Shown piece after piece: positions 8,626-17,604 of a DNA stretch of 64,000 nt (the stretch's first letter is position 1; each line of letters begins with the position of its first letter). This stretch comes from Methanosarcina sp. UBA293 (GTDB lineage Archaea; Halobacteriota; Methanosarcinia; Methanosarcinales; Methanosarcinaceae). A program made the translations under genes and the position numbers. The notes under the pieces were generated by a model. The model was not told the origin of the DNA, did not search any database, and saw only the letters and a program-made list of their open reading frames with translations. Where the stretch lies: positions 38,803 to 102,802 of the forward strand of contig DALS01000056.1 of NCBI GenBank assembly GCA_002499445.1. Direction: 5' to 3'.

Positions 8626-9147
8626 GTGATCTTCTTGACCACCAAAGCCGAAGCAATAAAGTTGCTTGAGGAAAGTGGATGTGCTCTCAATGTGATCGAG
8701 CACTGTAAGGAAGTTGCATCGCTCGCATTTGAGATTGCAAACAAAGCAAAAGCATCAGGACACGACGTAAATCCTGAACTGGTAGAAGTAGGAGCTCTTC
8801 TGCATGATTTTGGAAGATGTAAAACTCATAAAATCAACCATGCGATAGAAGGATACAGACTGGCCAGAGCCAGAGGTATAGAGCCAGAAATTTCTGAAAT
8901 AATAAAAAGACATATAGGTGCCGGAATCTCTAAAGAAGAAGCAAAAAGTTTAGGGCTTCCTGAGAACGATTACTTCCCGCGGAGCCTTGAAGAAAAAATT
9001 GTCGCTCATGCGGATAACCTTGTTAAAGAAACGAGTAGGATAACCATAGCTGAGAGAATTGCACTCATGCATAAGCAAGAAATACCTGAAGATGTAATTC
9101 AGAGGACAAAGAGCCTCGCTGAGGAGATTGAGGAGCTTGTCCGTTAA
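8626..9147 (+). CDS. HD-domain protein (TIGR00295 type)
   Basis: A 173-residue metal-dependent HD-fold phosphohydrolase-like protein. The metal ligands are visible: H26 (NVIEHC), the HD pair in GALLHDFGRC, KRHIGAG, and a late aspartate in VAHADNL. Related archaeal HD domains occur alone or fused to a tRNA 2'-O-methyltransferase, hence a possible link to nucleotide or RNA metabolism; the substrate is unknown. It starts with GTG directly after the tfe stop codon, suggesting translational coupling. A hairpin follows at 9171-9198. Confidence 0.78.
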   Translation: MIFLTTKAEAIKLLEESGCALNVIEHCKEVASLAFEIANKAKASGHDVNPELVEVGALLHDFGRCKTHKINHAIEGYRLARARGIEPEISEIIKRHIGAGISKEEAKSLGLPENDYFPRSLEEKIVAHADNLVKETSRITIAERIALMHKQEIPEDVIQRTKSLAEEIEELVR

Positions 9148-9170
9148 ATTTCAGTATTCAGATCAGACTT

Positions 9171-9204
9171 TCTGATATCATGTAAATCAGATATCAGATT
9201 TCTT
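9171..9204 (+). terminator. Hairpin after tfe-HD operon
   Basis: TCTGATATC (9171-9179) pairs perfectly with GATATCAGA (9190-9198) across a 10-nt loop, followed by a short T-rich stretch. It lies 23 bp after the stop and may be a terminator or a 3'-end stabiliser. Confidence 0.45.
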
Positions 9205-9293
9205 GATGTCATGTAAAAGAAAAAGAGAAGACTATCTTGCTAGATCTCTTTCCGGATTTAAAATTAGATGCATTCAATAAAAGAGAAGGAAAA

Positions 9294-9303
9294 CTTATAT
9301 ATA
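9294..9303 (+). promoter_or_regulatory. TATA box for psmB
   Basis: CTTATATATA is preceded by the purine-rich GAAGGAAAA, a plausible BRE. Transcription would start near 9325-9330, leaving a leader of about 95 nt before the psmB ATG. Confidence 0.55.
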
Positions 9304-9425
9304 GCGATATTAATATTGAGATAATGAAGTGCTAAATCCTGCGATTTAAGTTAAAAATCTCACCTCACTAAAACATTTTTTTTAGCGACATTTTCTCATT
9401 TTTAACTTATTATGAGGGTATGTTT

Positions 9426-10061
9426 ATGGATAATGACAAATATCTAAAGGGCACAACTACCGTAGGAGTAGTTTGTACCGACGGTATCGTGCTCGCAAGC
9501 GAACAGAGAGCCACCATGGGGAATTTTATTGCAAGTAAAACTGCAAAAAAGGTTTATCAGATTGACGACCTTGTTGCAATGACAACTGCCGGTTCGGTAG
9601 GAGATGCCCAGCAACTTGTTCGGCTCGTAAACGTAGAATCACAGCTCTACAAGATGCGCAGAAATGAATCAATGACAATAAAAGGCATCGCAACCTTGAT
9701 GTCAAACTTCTTAAATGCTAATCGTTACTACCCTATGATGGTCCAGCTTCTTATAGGAGGAGTTGACAAGAATGGACCTGGTATCTACTCACTCGATGCT
9801 CTTGGAGGAAGTATAGAAGAAACAAGAATTTCGGCAACGGGTTCTGGTTCGCCCATGGCATATGGAGTGCTTGAAGATCAGTACAGGGAAGATATGACTG
9901 TAAAGGAAGGTCTTGACCTTGCTATTCGAGCGATCCATAATGCAACTAAAAGGGATTCAGCTTCTGGAGAAAACATCGATGTAGTGGTAATTACTAAGGA
10001 GTCGTTTAAAAGGCTGGACCCAGAAGAAGTAAAGTCCATAAGGGATTCATTAGCTAAATAA
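9426..10061 (+). CDS. psmB: Proteasome beta subunit
   Basis: Beta subunit of the archaeal 20S proteasome, an N-terminal-threonine protease. The precursor begins MDNDKYLKG and is cleaved before TTTVGVV, so the catalytic threonine is residue 10. Other expected residues are the Asp of CTDGIVLA, the Lys of SKTAKKVYQ and the SGSPMAYG loop. I start at ATG 9426, because GAGGGT (9414-9419) is correctly spaced for it and too close for the in-frame ATG at 9420. The 211-residue length matches Methanosarcina orthologues. The alpha subunit gene is not in this window. Confidence 0.96.
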   Translation: MDNDKYLKGTTTVGVVCTDGIVLASEQRATMGNFIASKTAKKVYQIDDLVAMTTAGSVGDAQQLVRLVNVESQLYKMRRNESMTIKGIATLMSNFLNANRYYPMMVQLLIGGVDKNGPGIYSLDALGGSIEETRISATGSGSPMAYGVLEDQYREDMTVKEGLDLAIRAIHNATKRDSASGENIDVVVITKESFKRLDPEEVKSIRDSLAK

Positions 10062-10169
10062 CTTAAATTGTTGGTTTTTTATTTTAAATTAAACTAACAT
10101 CTTTTTCAACCTACTATTTCTCCAACGTTTACACATTTTTTCATTTTTTGATAAAAAGGAAGATTCTTG

Positions 10170-12083
10170 ATGCCTATTGAAGACGTGCTATTAGACCTCA
10201 AAAATAAAATTGAGAAAAACCTACCAGAAGGAGTTACAATTACCGACGTTGAATTTGAAGGGCCTCAGCTTGTGCTTTATACTGAAGAACCCAGAAAATT
10301 CGCAGACGATGGGAACATTATTCGTAACCTAGCAAAAGAGATCAGGACGCGGATTGCTATGCGCCCCGATCCAAGGGTACTTGCAACTCCTGAGGACTCT
10401 ATTTCTATAATCGAAGAGGTTGTTCCAAAAGAATCCGTAATCTCGAGCTACTATTTTGACCCCGATTCCGGAGAAGTAATTATCGAAGCTGAAAAACCGG
10501 GCCTTGTGATAGGAAAGCATGGAGCTACCCTCAGGGAGATTACAAAGCAAATCGGCTGGATCCCGAAGGTTGTAAGGACTCCTCCTATCAAATCCCGTAC
10601 TGTAAAGAATATTAGAGAATTCATGAGAAACAACCTCAAAGAAAGAAAAGAAATTCTTAAATCCGTGGGGAGGAAGATTCACAAACAATGTACATCAAAA
10701 GACCAGTGGATAAGGATTACATCGCTTGGGGGATGTAAAGAAGTAGGACGGAGCTGTTTCCTGCTCTCAACTCCTGAGTCCAGAATCCTGATTGATTGTG
10801 GAGTCAATGTGGGCTCGGATGAAAACATGACCCCTTACCTGTATGTTCCTGAAGTGTTTCCATTAAACCAGATTGATGCCGTGGTAGTTACTCATGCCCA
10901 CTTGGATCATCAGGGTCTTGTTCCTTTGCTTTTTAAATATGGCTATGAGGGGCCTGTGTACTGTACGCCTCCAACAAGGGACCTGATGGTGCTGCTCCAG
11001 CTTGACTATATCGATGTGGCAGCAAAAGAAGGAAAGAAGATACCCTATGAATCAGGCATGATAGCAAAGACTCTAAAACACACCATTCCTCTGGACTATG
11101 AGGAAGTAACGGATATTGCACCTGACATCAAATTGACTTTCCATAACGCAGGTCACATTCTAGGATCGGCTATTTCCCATTTCCATATAGGAGACGGACT
11201 TCATAACGTAGTCTTTACTGGAGACTACAAATATGAGAAAACTCGGCTCTTTGATCCTGCTGTTAATAGGTTTCCGAGAGTTGAGACTGTTGTTAGTGAG
11301 GCTACTTATGGGAATTCCAATGCTTTCCAGCCTTCACTTAAAGACGCCGAAAGAAACCTGCAGATGGTAGTTAAGAGTACAGTAGAAAAAGGAGGAATAT
11401 GCCTTATCCCGGCTTTTGCCGTCGGCCGAAGTCAGGAAGTCATGATTGTACTTGAAGAGTCTATAAGAAAAGGACTGATTCCCGATGTTCCGGTCTATCT
11501 GGATGGAATGATCTGGGAAGCGACGGCAATCCATGCTACACATCCCGAATATCTGAACAATGACTTGAGAAAGCTGATTTTCCAGAAAGGCCAGAATCCC
11601 TTCCTATCCGAGTGCTTCAGACCTGTTGATTCACATGAGACGCGCCAGAAGATAATTCAGAACCCTCACCCCTGTGTCATCCTCTCGACTTCAGGCATGA
11701 TGAACGGAGGACCTGTCATGGAATATTTCAAAGCTTTCGCCGAAGATCCGCGCAATTCTCTGGTGTTCGTAGGATATCAGGCTGATGGGACAGTCGGACG
11801 CAGAATCCAGAAAGGATGGAAAGAAATCCCGATGACAGGAAAGGGCGGGACCATTGAAACCATAAAGATGAACATGGATGTCCTAGTTGTTGACGGATTC
11901 TCAGGTCACTCTGATAGGAGACAGCTTGTGGATTATGTCAAGAGAATGCAGCCCCGCCCAGAAAGGGTGTTCACCATGCATGGGGATGAAAAAGCCTGTG
12001 TAGATCTGGCAAGCTCGGTTTACAAAAAACTGAAGATTGAGACCAGAGCTCTTACAAACCTTGAGACCGTAAGGTTGCTGTGA
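10170..12083 (+). CDS. Beta-CASP ribonuclease aCPSF1 (archaeal CPSF, KH domains)
   Basis: Archaeal CPSF1, an endoribonuclease that cuts 3' ends of transcripts at U-rich sites and drives factor-dependent termination in archaea. The N-terminal 145 residues form two KH-like domains (GLVIGKHGATLREI). The metallo-beta-lactamase domain has T241-H242-A-H244-x-D246-H247, then NAGHILGSA and FTGDYKYE. The beta-CASP domain has PAFAVGRSQE, and the last motif is DGFSGHSDRRQL. ATG 10170 follows AAGGA at 10156-10160; a TTG directly before it would add one residue. At 637 residues it is full length. Confidence 0.93.
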   Translation: MPIEDVLLDLKNKIEKNLPEGVTITDVEFEGPQLVLYTEEPRKFADDGNIIRNLAKEIRTRIAMRPDPRVLATPEDSISIIEEVVPKESVISSYYFDPDSGEVIIEAEKPGLVIGKHGATLREITKQIGWIPKVVRTPPIKSRTVKNIREFMRNNLKERKEILKSVGRKIHKQCTSKDQWIRITSLGGCKEVGRSCFLLSTPESRILIDCGVNVGSDENMTPYLYVPEVFPLNQIDAVVVTHAHLDHQGLVPLLFKYGYEGPVYCTPPTRDLMVLLQLDYIDVAAKEGKKIPYESGMIAKTLKHTIPLDYEEVTDIAPDIKLTFHNAGHILGSAISHFHIGDGLHNVVFTGDYKYEKTRLFDPAVNRFPRVETVVSEATYGNSNAFQPSLKDAERNLQMVVKSTVEKGGICLIPAFAVGRSQEVMIVLEESIRKGLIPDVPVYLDGMIWEATAIHATHPEYLNNDLRKLIFQKGQNPFLSECFRPVDSHETRQKIIQNPHPCVILSTSGMMNGGPVMEYFKAFAEDPRNSLVFVGYQADGTVGRRIQKGWKEIPMTGKGGTIETIKMNMDVLVVDGFSGHSDRRQLVDYVKRMQPRPERVFTMHGDEKACVDLASSVYKKLKIETRALTNLETVRLL

Positions 12084-12113
12084 CCCCCTTAGGGGCCACA
12101 ATTTTTATTTTTA
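12084..12113 (+). terminator. Terminator after aCPSF1 gene
   Basis: A short C/G stem (CCCC-TTA-GGGG, 12085-12095) directly after the stop is followed by a T-rich run (ATTTTTATTTTT). The region is shared with the convergent HAD gene, whose own 3' side is poly-T on the other strand. Confidence 0.5.
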
Positions 12114-12138
12114 AGGAAAAAACAAAAAATAAATATTT

Positions 12139-12801
12139 TTATAATCTGAATGCGTTGGTAGGTTCAAGACTTAGAAGATGTTCCACTAGCTGTTGGTGAT
12201 CTCCTACCACAAGATCTGCCCTGTCAAGCTGCGAGGGCTCTACATATGTGGGAACCCCTATGCAGTAAATTTCAGCTTTTTTTGCAGCTTCTACACCCAG
12301 AACGGCATTTTCTATTATCATGCATTCTTCCCTCTGCACATCCAGGAGTTCTACAGCTTTAAGAAAAGGATCTGGATGGGGCTTTGAATTCTTAATATCA
12401 TCTCCTGTAACCACGATATCAAATATGCCTGGGAAAAGCTGGTCAACGATCTCGTGAACAATAAATCGATCCGAGCCCGAAACTACTGAAAGCAGGAAAC
12501 GAGCTTTAAGGACTTCAAGGCACTCTTTTATTCCATCAAAAGCTTTCAGCTCAAAAATCCGTTTGAATTCCTGCCTGTAGATTGAAGTGATAACCTCAAA
12601 GTTATATGCTTCTGGTTCTTTCCTGGCTTTTTGGATAAGCAGAGGAAGCCCATTTCTGGGATTTGAGCCTTCAATTGCATAAATATCCTTATCCTGAATT
12701 TCCATGCCCATATCAAGGAAAGCCTTTTTCCAAGCTGCTGCATGAAAGGGCATTGAGTCCACGAGAACGCCATCCATATCGAAAATTAATGCCTTTATCA
12801 C
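12139..12801 (-). CDS. HAD superfamily phosphatase / beta-phosphoglucomutase-like
   Basis: A HAD subfamily I hydrolase of 220 residues with a C1 cap, acting on a small phosphorylated metabolite in the cytoplasm. Motif I is FDMDGVLVDS (nucleophile Asp8, acid Asp10), motif II VVSGSD, motif III the Lys in NSKPHPDPF, and motif IV IENAVLGVEAA. In motif IV the usual acidic pair is E-N rather than E-D, a variant also common in this subgroup. I prefer the GTG at 12801, which begins MIKALIFDMDG; an upstream in-frame ATG at 12831 would add ten atypical residues. The substrate is not predictable. The gene converges on aCPSF1. Confidence 0.82.
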   Translation of the reverse strand: MIKALIFDMDGVLVDSMPFHAAAWKKAFLDMGMEIQDKDIYAIEGSNPRNGLPLLIQKARKEPEAYNFEVITSIYRQEFKRIFELKAFDGIKECLEVLKARFLLSVVSGSDRFIVHEIVDQLFPGIFDIVVTGDDIKNSKPHPDPFLKAVELLDVQREECMIIENAVLGVEAAKKAEIYCIGVPTYVEPSQLDRADLVVGDHQQLVEHLLSLEPTNAFRL

Positions 12802-12831
12802 GATTCTGACTCCAAAACAAAAACTTAGCAA

Positions 12832-13877
12832 TTCTTAATAAAATTCCTGGGAATAAATCAACTAGAATTTCTAGTAACTAAGATAATTAAATATTAATGA
12901 ATAAAAGTAAAAGCGGCTTTGAAACCTTAAAGCTTTCCCGGAAAGCTTGAATAGAGTTATAGTTTTAAAATTCTCGGATCTAGTTATAAATTAAAAATTA
13001 TAAATTAAAAATGCCTCCTGCGAGTTCAAAAAATCCTATAAAAACCCAATACGCCTTCCCAGATATAATATGAGTTTACGAATTTAACGCATTTTACGAT
13101 TTATTATTCTATTTGGTTTCAATATACTGTAGTTACAAAAGTGTTTCTAAGGTAATTTCACTGAAAAGATTAATTAGAAATTCCCGAGTGAATAAAATTT
13201 AGCAAATAACCTTAATTCATCAAAGATTGAATTATAAAAATAAATATTTAACTTTGAATATAAACACTGAAGTTTGGATATAAATATTAAATTATACAGA
13301 TAAAAATATTTATATTGATTTAAAAAGATTATTTCAAAAATTATGTAAGATACCAGAACCCTGAAAGATACCGAAAAAGATTTTAAGAGGGGAATTCTAC
13401 TTAAAAGTAATAATATAAACATTCTAATTAAATTAAAAGAATCCCAACTCGAAAGTTTTATCAAAAATCACAGGATTGCAGTTAGCTTCTGAAGTCAACA
13501 AACATGGCATCAAAAGAATGTAGAAAACAAGATAGAAAATTGCCCTGACTTAGAAAAATAGGAAAGCTTTGCTAAGGGAGAGAAAACTTTCGATAAAAAA
13601 GTAAGCTGATACATATAAACATTTTGGTAGCTCCCACCCTCCACCTTTGAGAATTAAGTATTAAAGGAATTAAAAGAGTGAATATATGAGATTTTTGGGT
13701 GAAATATATAAACTTAATAAACAATTTAGATGTGTTGTTTAAATACACCCGAGATATTTAAGTTTGGTAGAGTGCCAACTTATTAAAGATAACGGAACAA
13801 AATCTTTGATAAGTTTTAAAAATTATCTCATAACTCAACTCAAATATTAGAAAGGTATGTAACCCCCAATGTAAAGG
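12832..13877. other. Long AT-rich region upstream of ftsZ
   Basis: About 1 kb of spacer with no convincing gene on either strand. A minus-strand open stretch (13174-13464) is low-complexity A/T-driven sequence and was rejected. A TATA box for ftsZ (AAATATATAAAC) lies at 13703-13713, giving a leader of roughly 190 nt to the preferred start codon. Confidence 0.45.
13703..13713 (+). promoter_or_regulatory. TATA box for ftsZ
   Basis: AATATATAAAC is the best archaeal TATA match upstream of ftsZ. It would place the transcription start near 13737 and implies a long leader. Confidence 0.5.
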
Positions 13878-13925
13878 GTGAGGAGTCAAACAAAACTATT
13901 AGAAACAAAACCCGAGGGGATAAAA

Positions 13926-15107
13926 TTGCAATCAATAGTACAGGAAGCAATGAAATTCAGCGAAAAAGAGAAGGAGTACCGGAAGAGTTCCTCCTCTGAT
14001 GACGACTTCGAAGAATTCGGGCAACCACGAATCATGATTGTCGGATGCGGGGGTGCAGGGAATAACACTGTAAACCGTCTCTATAACATAGGAATTGAAG
14101 GTGCGGAAACGGTATGTATCAATACTGATAAGCAGCACCTTGACAATGTAAGGGCTGACAAGAAGATTCTCGTGGGAAAAACTCTCACACGAGGACTGGG
14201 TGCAGGTGGTTACCCCGAGACAGGTAAGAAAGCTGCGGAACTTGCAAGGGGGACCCTTGAGGAAGTGCTAAAGGATGTCGACCTGGTTTTCATCACTGCA
14301 GGCTTAGGCGGAGGTACCGGAACAGGAGTTGCTCCTGTAGTCGCCGAAGTGGCAAAGGAACAGGGAGCAATCGTCGTAGGAATGGTCTCAAGCCCCTTCA
14401 GAGTTGAAAGAGCCAGGATTTACAAAGCCGAAGAAGGTCTTGAAGACCTGCGTAGGGCAGCTGACACAGTAATTGTTCTGGACAATAACAGGCTGCTTAA
14501 TTACGTGCCAAACCTCCCTATCGATCAGGCTTTTTCCGTAATGGACCAGTTGATTGCCGAGACCGTAAAAGGTATTACAGAGACGATCACAGTGCCCTCC
14601 CTGATAAACCTTGACTATGCCGATATCAGGACTATTATGAGTTGTGGCGGAGTTGCAGTCATGCTTGTAGGTGAGTCAAAAAACCAAGACAAGAGCACTG
14701 AGGTAGTTCGGACTGCCTTAAACCATCCTCTGCTTGATGTTGACTACAAGGGCGCAACAGGAAGTCTTGTCCATGTAACCGGCGGGCCAGACCTGAGCCT
14801 TAAAGAAGCTGAAGAAATCGCATCCATGCTTACCTATGAACTCTCTTCAAATGCAAATGTCATCTGGGGCGCAAGGATCAGAGAGGACTATGAAGGTAAG
14901 GTCAGGGTAATGGCTATCATGACAGGTGTGCAATCTGCCCAGATTCTGGGACCTCAGGCAGGAGCTGGAATTCTGGAGCCCAGATCCGAAGCTAGCCTCA
15001 TTCAGGAAAAAAGATTTGGAAGAATGACAACTGCGGACAGATTCAGAAATACAGCGGGCCCTCTTAGAAAGAAACATGAAGAGTCAATCATTGACTTTAT
15101 AAATTAA
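13926..15107 (+). CDS. ftsZ: Cell division GTPase FtsZ
   Basis: Tubulin-superfamily GTPase that assembles the division ring. The nucleotide-binding loops are clear: GCGGAGNNTVNRL (T1), the signature GGGTGTG at residues 128-134, and the NLDYADIRTIM catalytic T7 loop. The 393-residue product has a short basic tail (RKKHEESIIDF). I choose TTG 13926 as start because GAGGGGA (13914-13920) lies just upstream at ideal spacing, giving MQSIVQEAMKFSEKEKEYRK. The longer frame from GTG 13878 would add 16 residues without a good ribosome site. Its membrane-anchor partner SepF is encoded about 12 kb downstream. Confidence 0.95.
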   Translation: MQSIVQEAMKFSEKEKEYRKSSSSDDDFEEFGQPRIMIVGCGGAGNNTVNRLYNIGIEGAETVCINTDKQHLDNVRADKKILVGKTLTRGLGAGGYPETGKKAAELARGTLEEVLKDVDLVFITAGLGGGTGTGVAPVVAEVAKEQGAIVVGMVSSPFRVERARIYKAEEGLEDLRRAADTVIVLDNNRLLNYVPNLPIDQAFSVMDQLIAETVKGITETITVPSLINLDYADIRTIMSCGGVAVMLVGESKNQDKSTEVVRTALNHPLLDVDYKGATGSLVHVTGGPDLSLKEAEEIASMLTYELSSNANVIWGARIREDYEGKVRVMAIMTGVQSAQILGPQAGAGILEPRSEASLIQEKRFGRMTTADRFRNTAGPLRKKHEESIIDFIN

Positions 15108-15123
15108 ATCTAGCTTAAGTTAA

Positions 15124-15160
15124 AGTCCGAGATTCTCAAAACTGAAAAACTCGGGCTTTT
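15124..15160 (+). terminator. Terminator after ftsZ
   Basis: AGTCCGAG (15124-15131) pairs with CTCGGGCT (15150-15157) with one G-T pair, and four T follow (15157-15160). Confidence 0.6.
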
Positions 15161-15233
15161 GATTTCCTGACATTTTTAACTGATGCATTTCAAACAGATA
15201 CTCTTTTTTATTAGTGCTTCTATCTAAAAAAAC

Positions 15234-16715
15234 ATGAAAATTTTGATTGCAACAGGGCGGCTTGCGGAAAATACCGTCAGGAAAGCAATCGGGGAAAAAG
15301 CTGACATCCTCGTAGCTGATATTGACATTGCCGCCTTTATTACCCCTAAAAAACTGATCAAAGCCTTTCAGGAAGCCGGCCTTTCGAAAGCTTATGACCT
15401 TATTCTGCTTCCAGGGCTTGTAGCAGGAGATTTTTCAAAAGCCTCTGAAGAATTGGGGTGCAAAATCCGACTTGGACCAAAACACGCCTATGATCTTGGC
15501 TTTGTACTCCCATTTGCTGGAAAAATCGAGTTTTCAGAAAAAGTTCCTGCCTGTGAACTCCTTGCTGATGTTCGAAAAGGGATGGCACTCGAGCTAATAA
15601 GGAAAAACGAAGAAGAAGTCTCCTCTCCACTTGCACTCAGAGGTGTAAAAATCGGAGGAAAGGCTCGCATGAAAGTAATGGGAGAAATTGTAGGGGCTAT
15701 GGAAATGGATGCCCCAGTGCTCCAGGTAAAAATCGAAGCTTTTATCGCCCGGGGAGCAGATATAATCGATCTTGGGGCTACCCTTAATACTTTGCCAGAA
15801 CAGGCAAAAAGAGCTGTAAATCTTGCAAAAACCTTCACAGATGCCCCGATAAGCATAGATACCCTTGACCCTGAACTGATAAAAGAAGGAGTAGAAGCAG
15901 GAGCAGATCTTGTCCTGAGTCTTAATAGCACAAATCTTGAGACTGTGGGCCCAAGTATTGCCAGGGCAGGAATTGCAGCAGTTATAATCCCGGATGAAGA
16001 AAGAAGTCTAGAAAGCCTGATAAGGAACGTCGAAGCTGCCCGCAAGCTTGGAATTGAAAGAATTATAGCCGATCCTGTGCTTGATCCTGTAGGTCACAAT
16101 ATAACCGAATCCATTTTACGTTATCGTGAATTTCATAGGATGTACCCTGAAATACCTATATTCCTCGGAGTTGGCAATGTCACTGAGCTTATGGATGTAG
16201 ATACAATAGGAGTCAATGCTACACTGTGTGGAATAGGAGCAGAAACAGGAGCAAGCATCCTTTTCACCCCCGAGTTCAGTGATAAGGCACAGGGTTCTAT
16301 CAGGGAACTTAAAAAGGCATCCGAGATGATGATGCTTTCCAGAATACGAGAGAGCTCACCAAAAGATCTTGGGCTTGACCTCCTATACATTAAAGAAAAA
16401 CGCAGGCGGCCTGATTCTCCGCTTCCAGAGAATGCAATTCAAGCCAAACCATCAAAAGGCTGGCGAATAGATCCCGCAGGCCCTATCTGTATCCGTATAG
16501 TGCCGGACCGCATAAGCGGAAACGACGGCTTGATTGTAGCCGAACACGAGAAAGCTTTAGTCGTGGGAAAAAATGCCAGGGAAGTTATGGATACACTGCT
16601 TGAACTGGAACTGGTCTCCCGTCTGGATCATGCTGCATATCTGGGAAGGGAACTTGAAAAAGCCGAACTTGCCCTGCGGTTTAACAGAAGCTATGCCCAG
16701 GACGACGTATTCTGA
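15234..16715 (+). CDS. Dihydropteroate synthase-like protein (TIGR00284 type)
   Basis: A 493-residue archaeal protein with a DHPS-like TIM barrel in the middle (about 140-370: KVMGEIVGAM, GADIIDLGATLN, DAPISIDTLDPELIKEG, DLVLSLN). An N-terminal domain of about 130 residues (MKILIATGRLAENTVRKAIG) and a C-terminal domain of about 110 residues flank it. In methanogens such proteins are candidates for joining the pterin and arylamine halves of tetrahydromethanopterin/sarcinapterin, by analogy with bacterial DHPS; that role is inference. The following small gene starts 36 bp downstream and may be co-transcribed. Confidence 0.8.
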   Translation: MKILIATGRLAENTVRKAIGEKADILVADIDIAAFITPKKLIKAFQEAGLSKAYDLILLPGLVAGDFSKASEELGCKIRLGPKHAYDLGFVLPFAGKIEFSEKVPACELLADVRKGMALELIRKNEEEVSSPLALRGVKIGGKARMKVMGEIVGAMEMDAPVLQVKIEAFIARGADIIDLGATLNTLPEQAKRAVNLAKTFTDAPISIDTLDPELIKEGVEAGADLVLSLNSTNLETVGPSIARAGIAAVIIPDEERSLESLIRNVEAARKLGIERIIADPVLDPVGHNITESILRYREFHRMYPEIPIFLGVGNVTELMDVDTIGVNATLCGIGAETGASILFTPEFSDKAQGSIRELKKASEMMMLSRIRESSPKDLGLDLLYIKEKRRRPDSPLPENAIQAKPSKGWRIDPAGPICIRIVPDRISGNDGLIVAEHEKALVVGKNAREVMDTLLELELVSRLDHAAYLGRELEKAELALRFNRSYAQDDVF

Positions 16716-16750
16716 GGTAAGAAACGCAGACAAAGTAAAGATGTGAAAGA

Positions 16751-17209
16751 ATGAGACTCGAGAATGAAGATAAGCAGGCAATCTTTGAGATAGTGGCAGC
16801 CCGCTATTTCACAGAGCAGAGCTGGAAATGGGTAAACTTGAGGAAAGATACTAACAAAATCCTCAAAGCTCATGATGAGCTAAATGAACAGTATGCATCC
16901 TACTCCTATGTGAGCAAGGACTGGTACGTGGAGAATATGGGCTCCAAGAATGTTCACATGTGCAACACCTGGGAAGAACTTAAAAATCTCGTTGTATTTC
17001 TGAACACTCATGGAAGTGTCTTTAATTTTCTTGTCAATACAGGAAACAGGAAGTCTTTTTGCATCGTTAGCGACTCAAGAGACTTGAATGAAGCTCAGGC
17101 AAGTGCAATTAAAGAAGTTCAGAAACTTGGATATAACACGTTTATATTCCTAGCCACAGTTCCGGAAGAAATCGAGTTCCAGCTACTACAGGTAAGGGGA
17201 GTTAACTGA
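16751..17209 (+). CDS. Conserved-looking hypothetical protein (152 aa)
   Basis: A soluble protein of 152 residues without membrane segments or a signal peptide. It contains alternating helix/strand patterns (NVHMCNTWEELKNLVVFLNT, GNRKSFCIVSDSRDL, LGYNTFIFLATVPEEIEF) that suggest a small alpha/beta fold resembling a nuclease- or receiver-like core. I do not recognise the family. GTGA at the expected distance precedes ATG 16751. Close spacing behind the DHPS-like gene suggests a shared transcript. Confidence 0.6.
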   Translation: MRLENEDKQAIFEIVAARYFTEQSWKWVNLRKDTNKILKAHDELNEQYASYSYVSKDWYVENMGSKNVHMCNTWEELKNLVVFLNTHGSVFNFLVNTGNRKSFCIVSDSRDLNEAQASAIKEVQKLGYNTFIFLATVPEEIEFQLLQVRGVN

Positions 17210-17604
17210 TCTCTCCTAGCCTGTTTAAGTTTTAGCCCGTATATTTCCTCATTGGCTTGAGAAATATAAAACAATACTTGTTCATTTAATTCCTTCTATT
17301 ATCCTGTTTTTTTCTAAATAATCTGATGTTAGTGACTGCTTTAAACCCTCAGATAGCGAAAAGTTTTTATTAGATTGCCCATAAATAGGAAAGTGTGTTC
17401 CGGCTAATATATAGTAGATTAAACATTAATCCATAAAACTAACTCATTCATAAAACTGCGGAATAACTTAACATGCTTATAACAGAAGGTTTTTAGAGGT
17501 CTGCAGAGGCTCACACAAAAAACAAGCAATGATTATAGAGATCGAGAAGCTAAGGGTTTAGAAACCAAACACTGATAAAAAATAAAAAAATAGGAAAAAG
17601 AATG
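17210..17604. other. Spacer between convergent genes
   Basis: Nearly 400 bp between convergent genes. The right end (about 17573-17600) is A-rich, which on the minus strand reads as the poly-T tail after the pyrophosphatase gene. Nothing else is recognisable. Confidence 0.4.

Noticed and set aside
13174..13464. 96-codon minus-strand frame upstream of ftsZ
   Set aside because: Low-complexity Phe/Leu/Ile/Tyr composition from AT-rich DNA, no ribosome site, no recognisable fold.
15488..16045. 185-codon frame antisense to the DHPS-like gene
   Set aside because: Low-information Ser/Ala/Pro-rich shadow frame opposite a supported gene.
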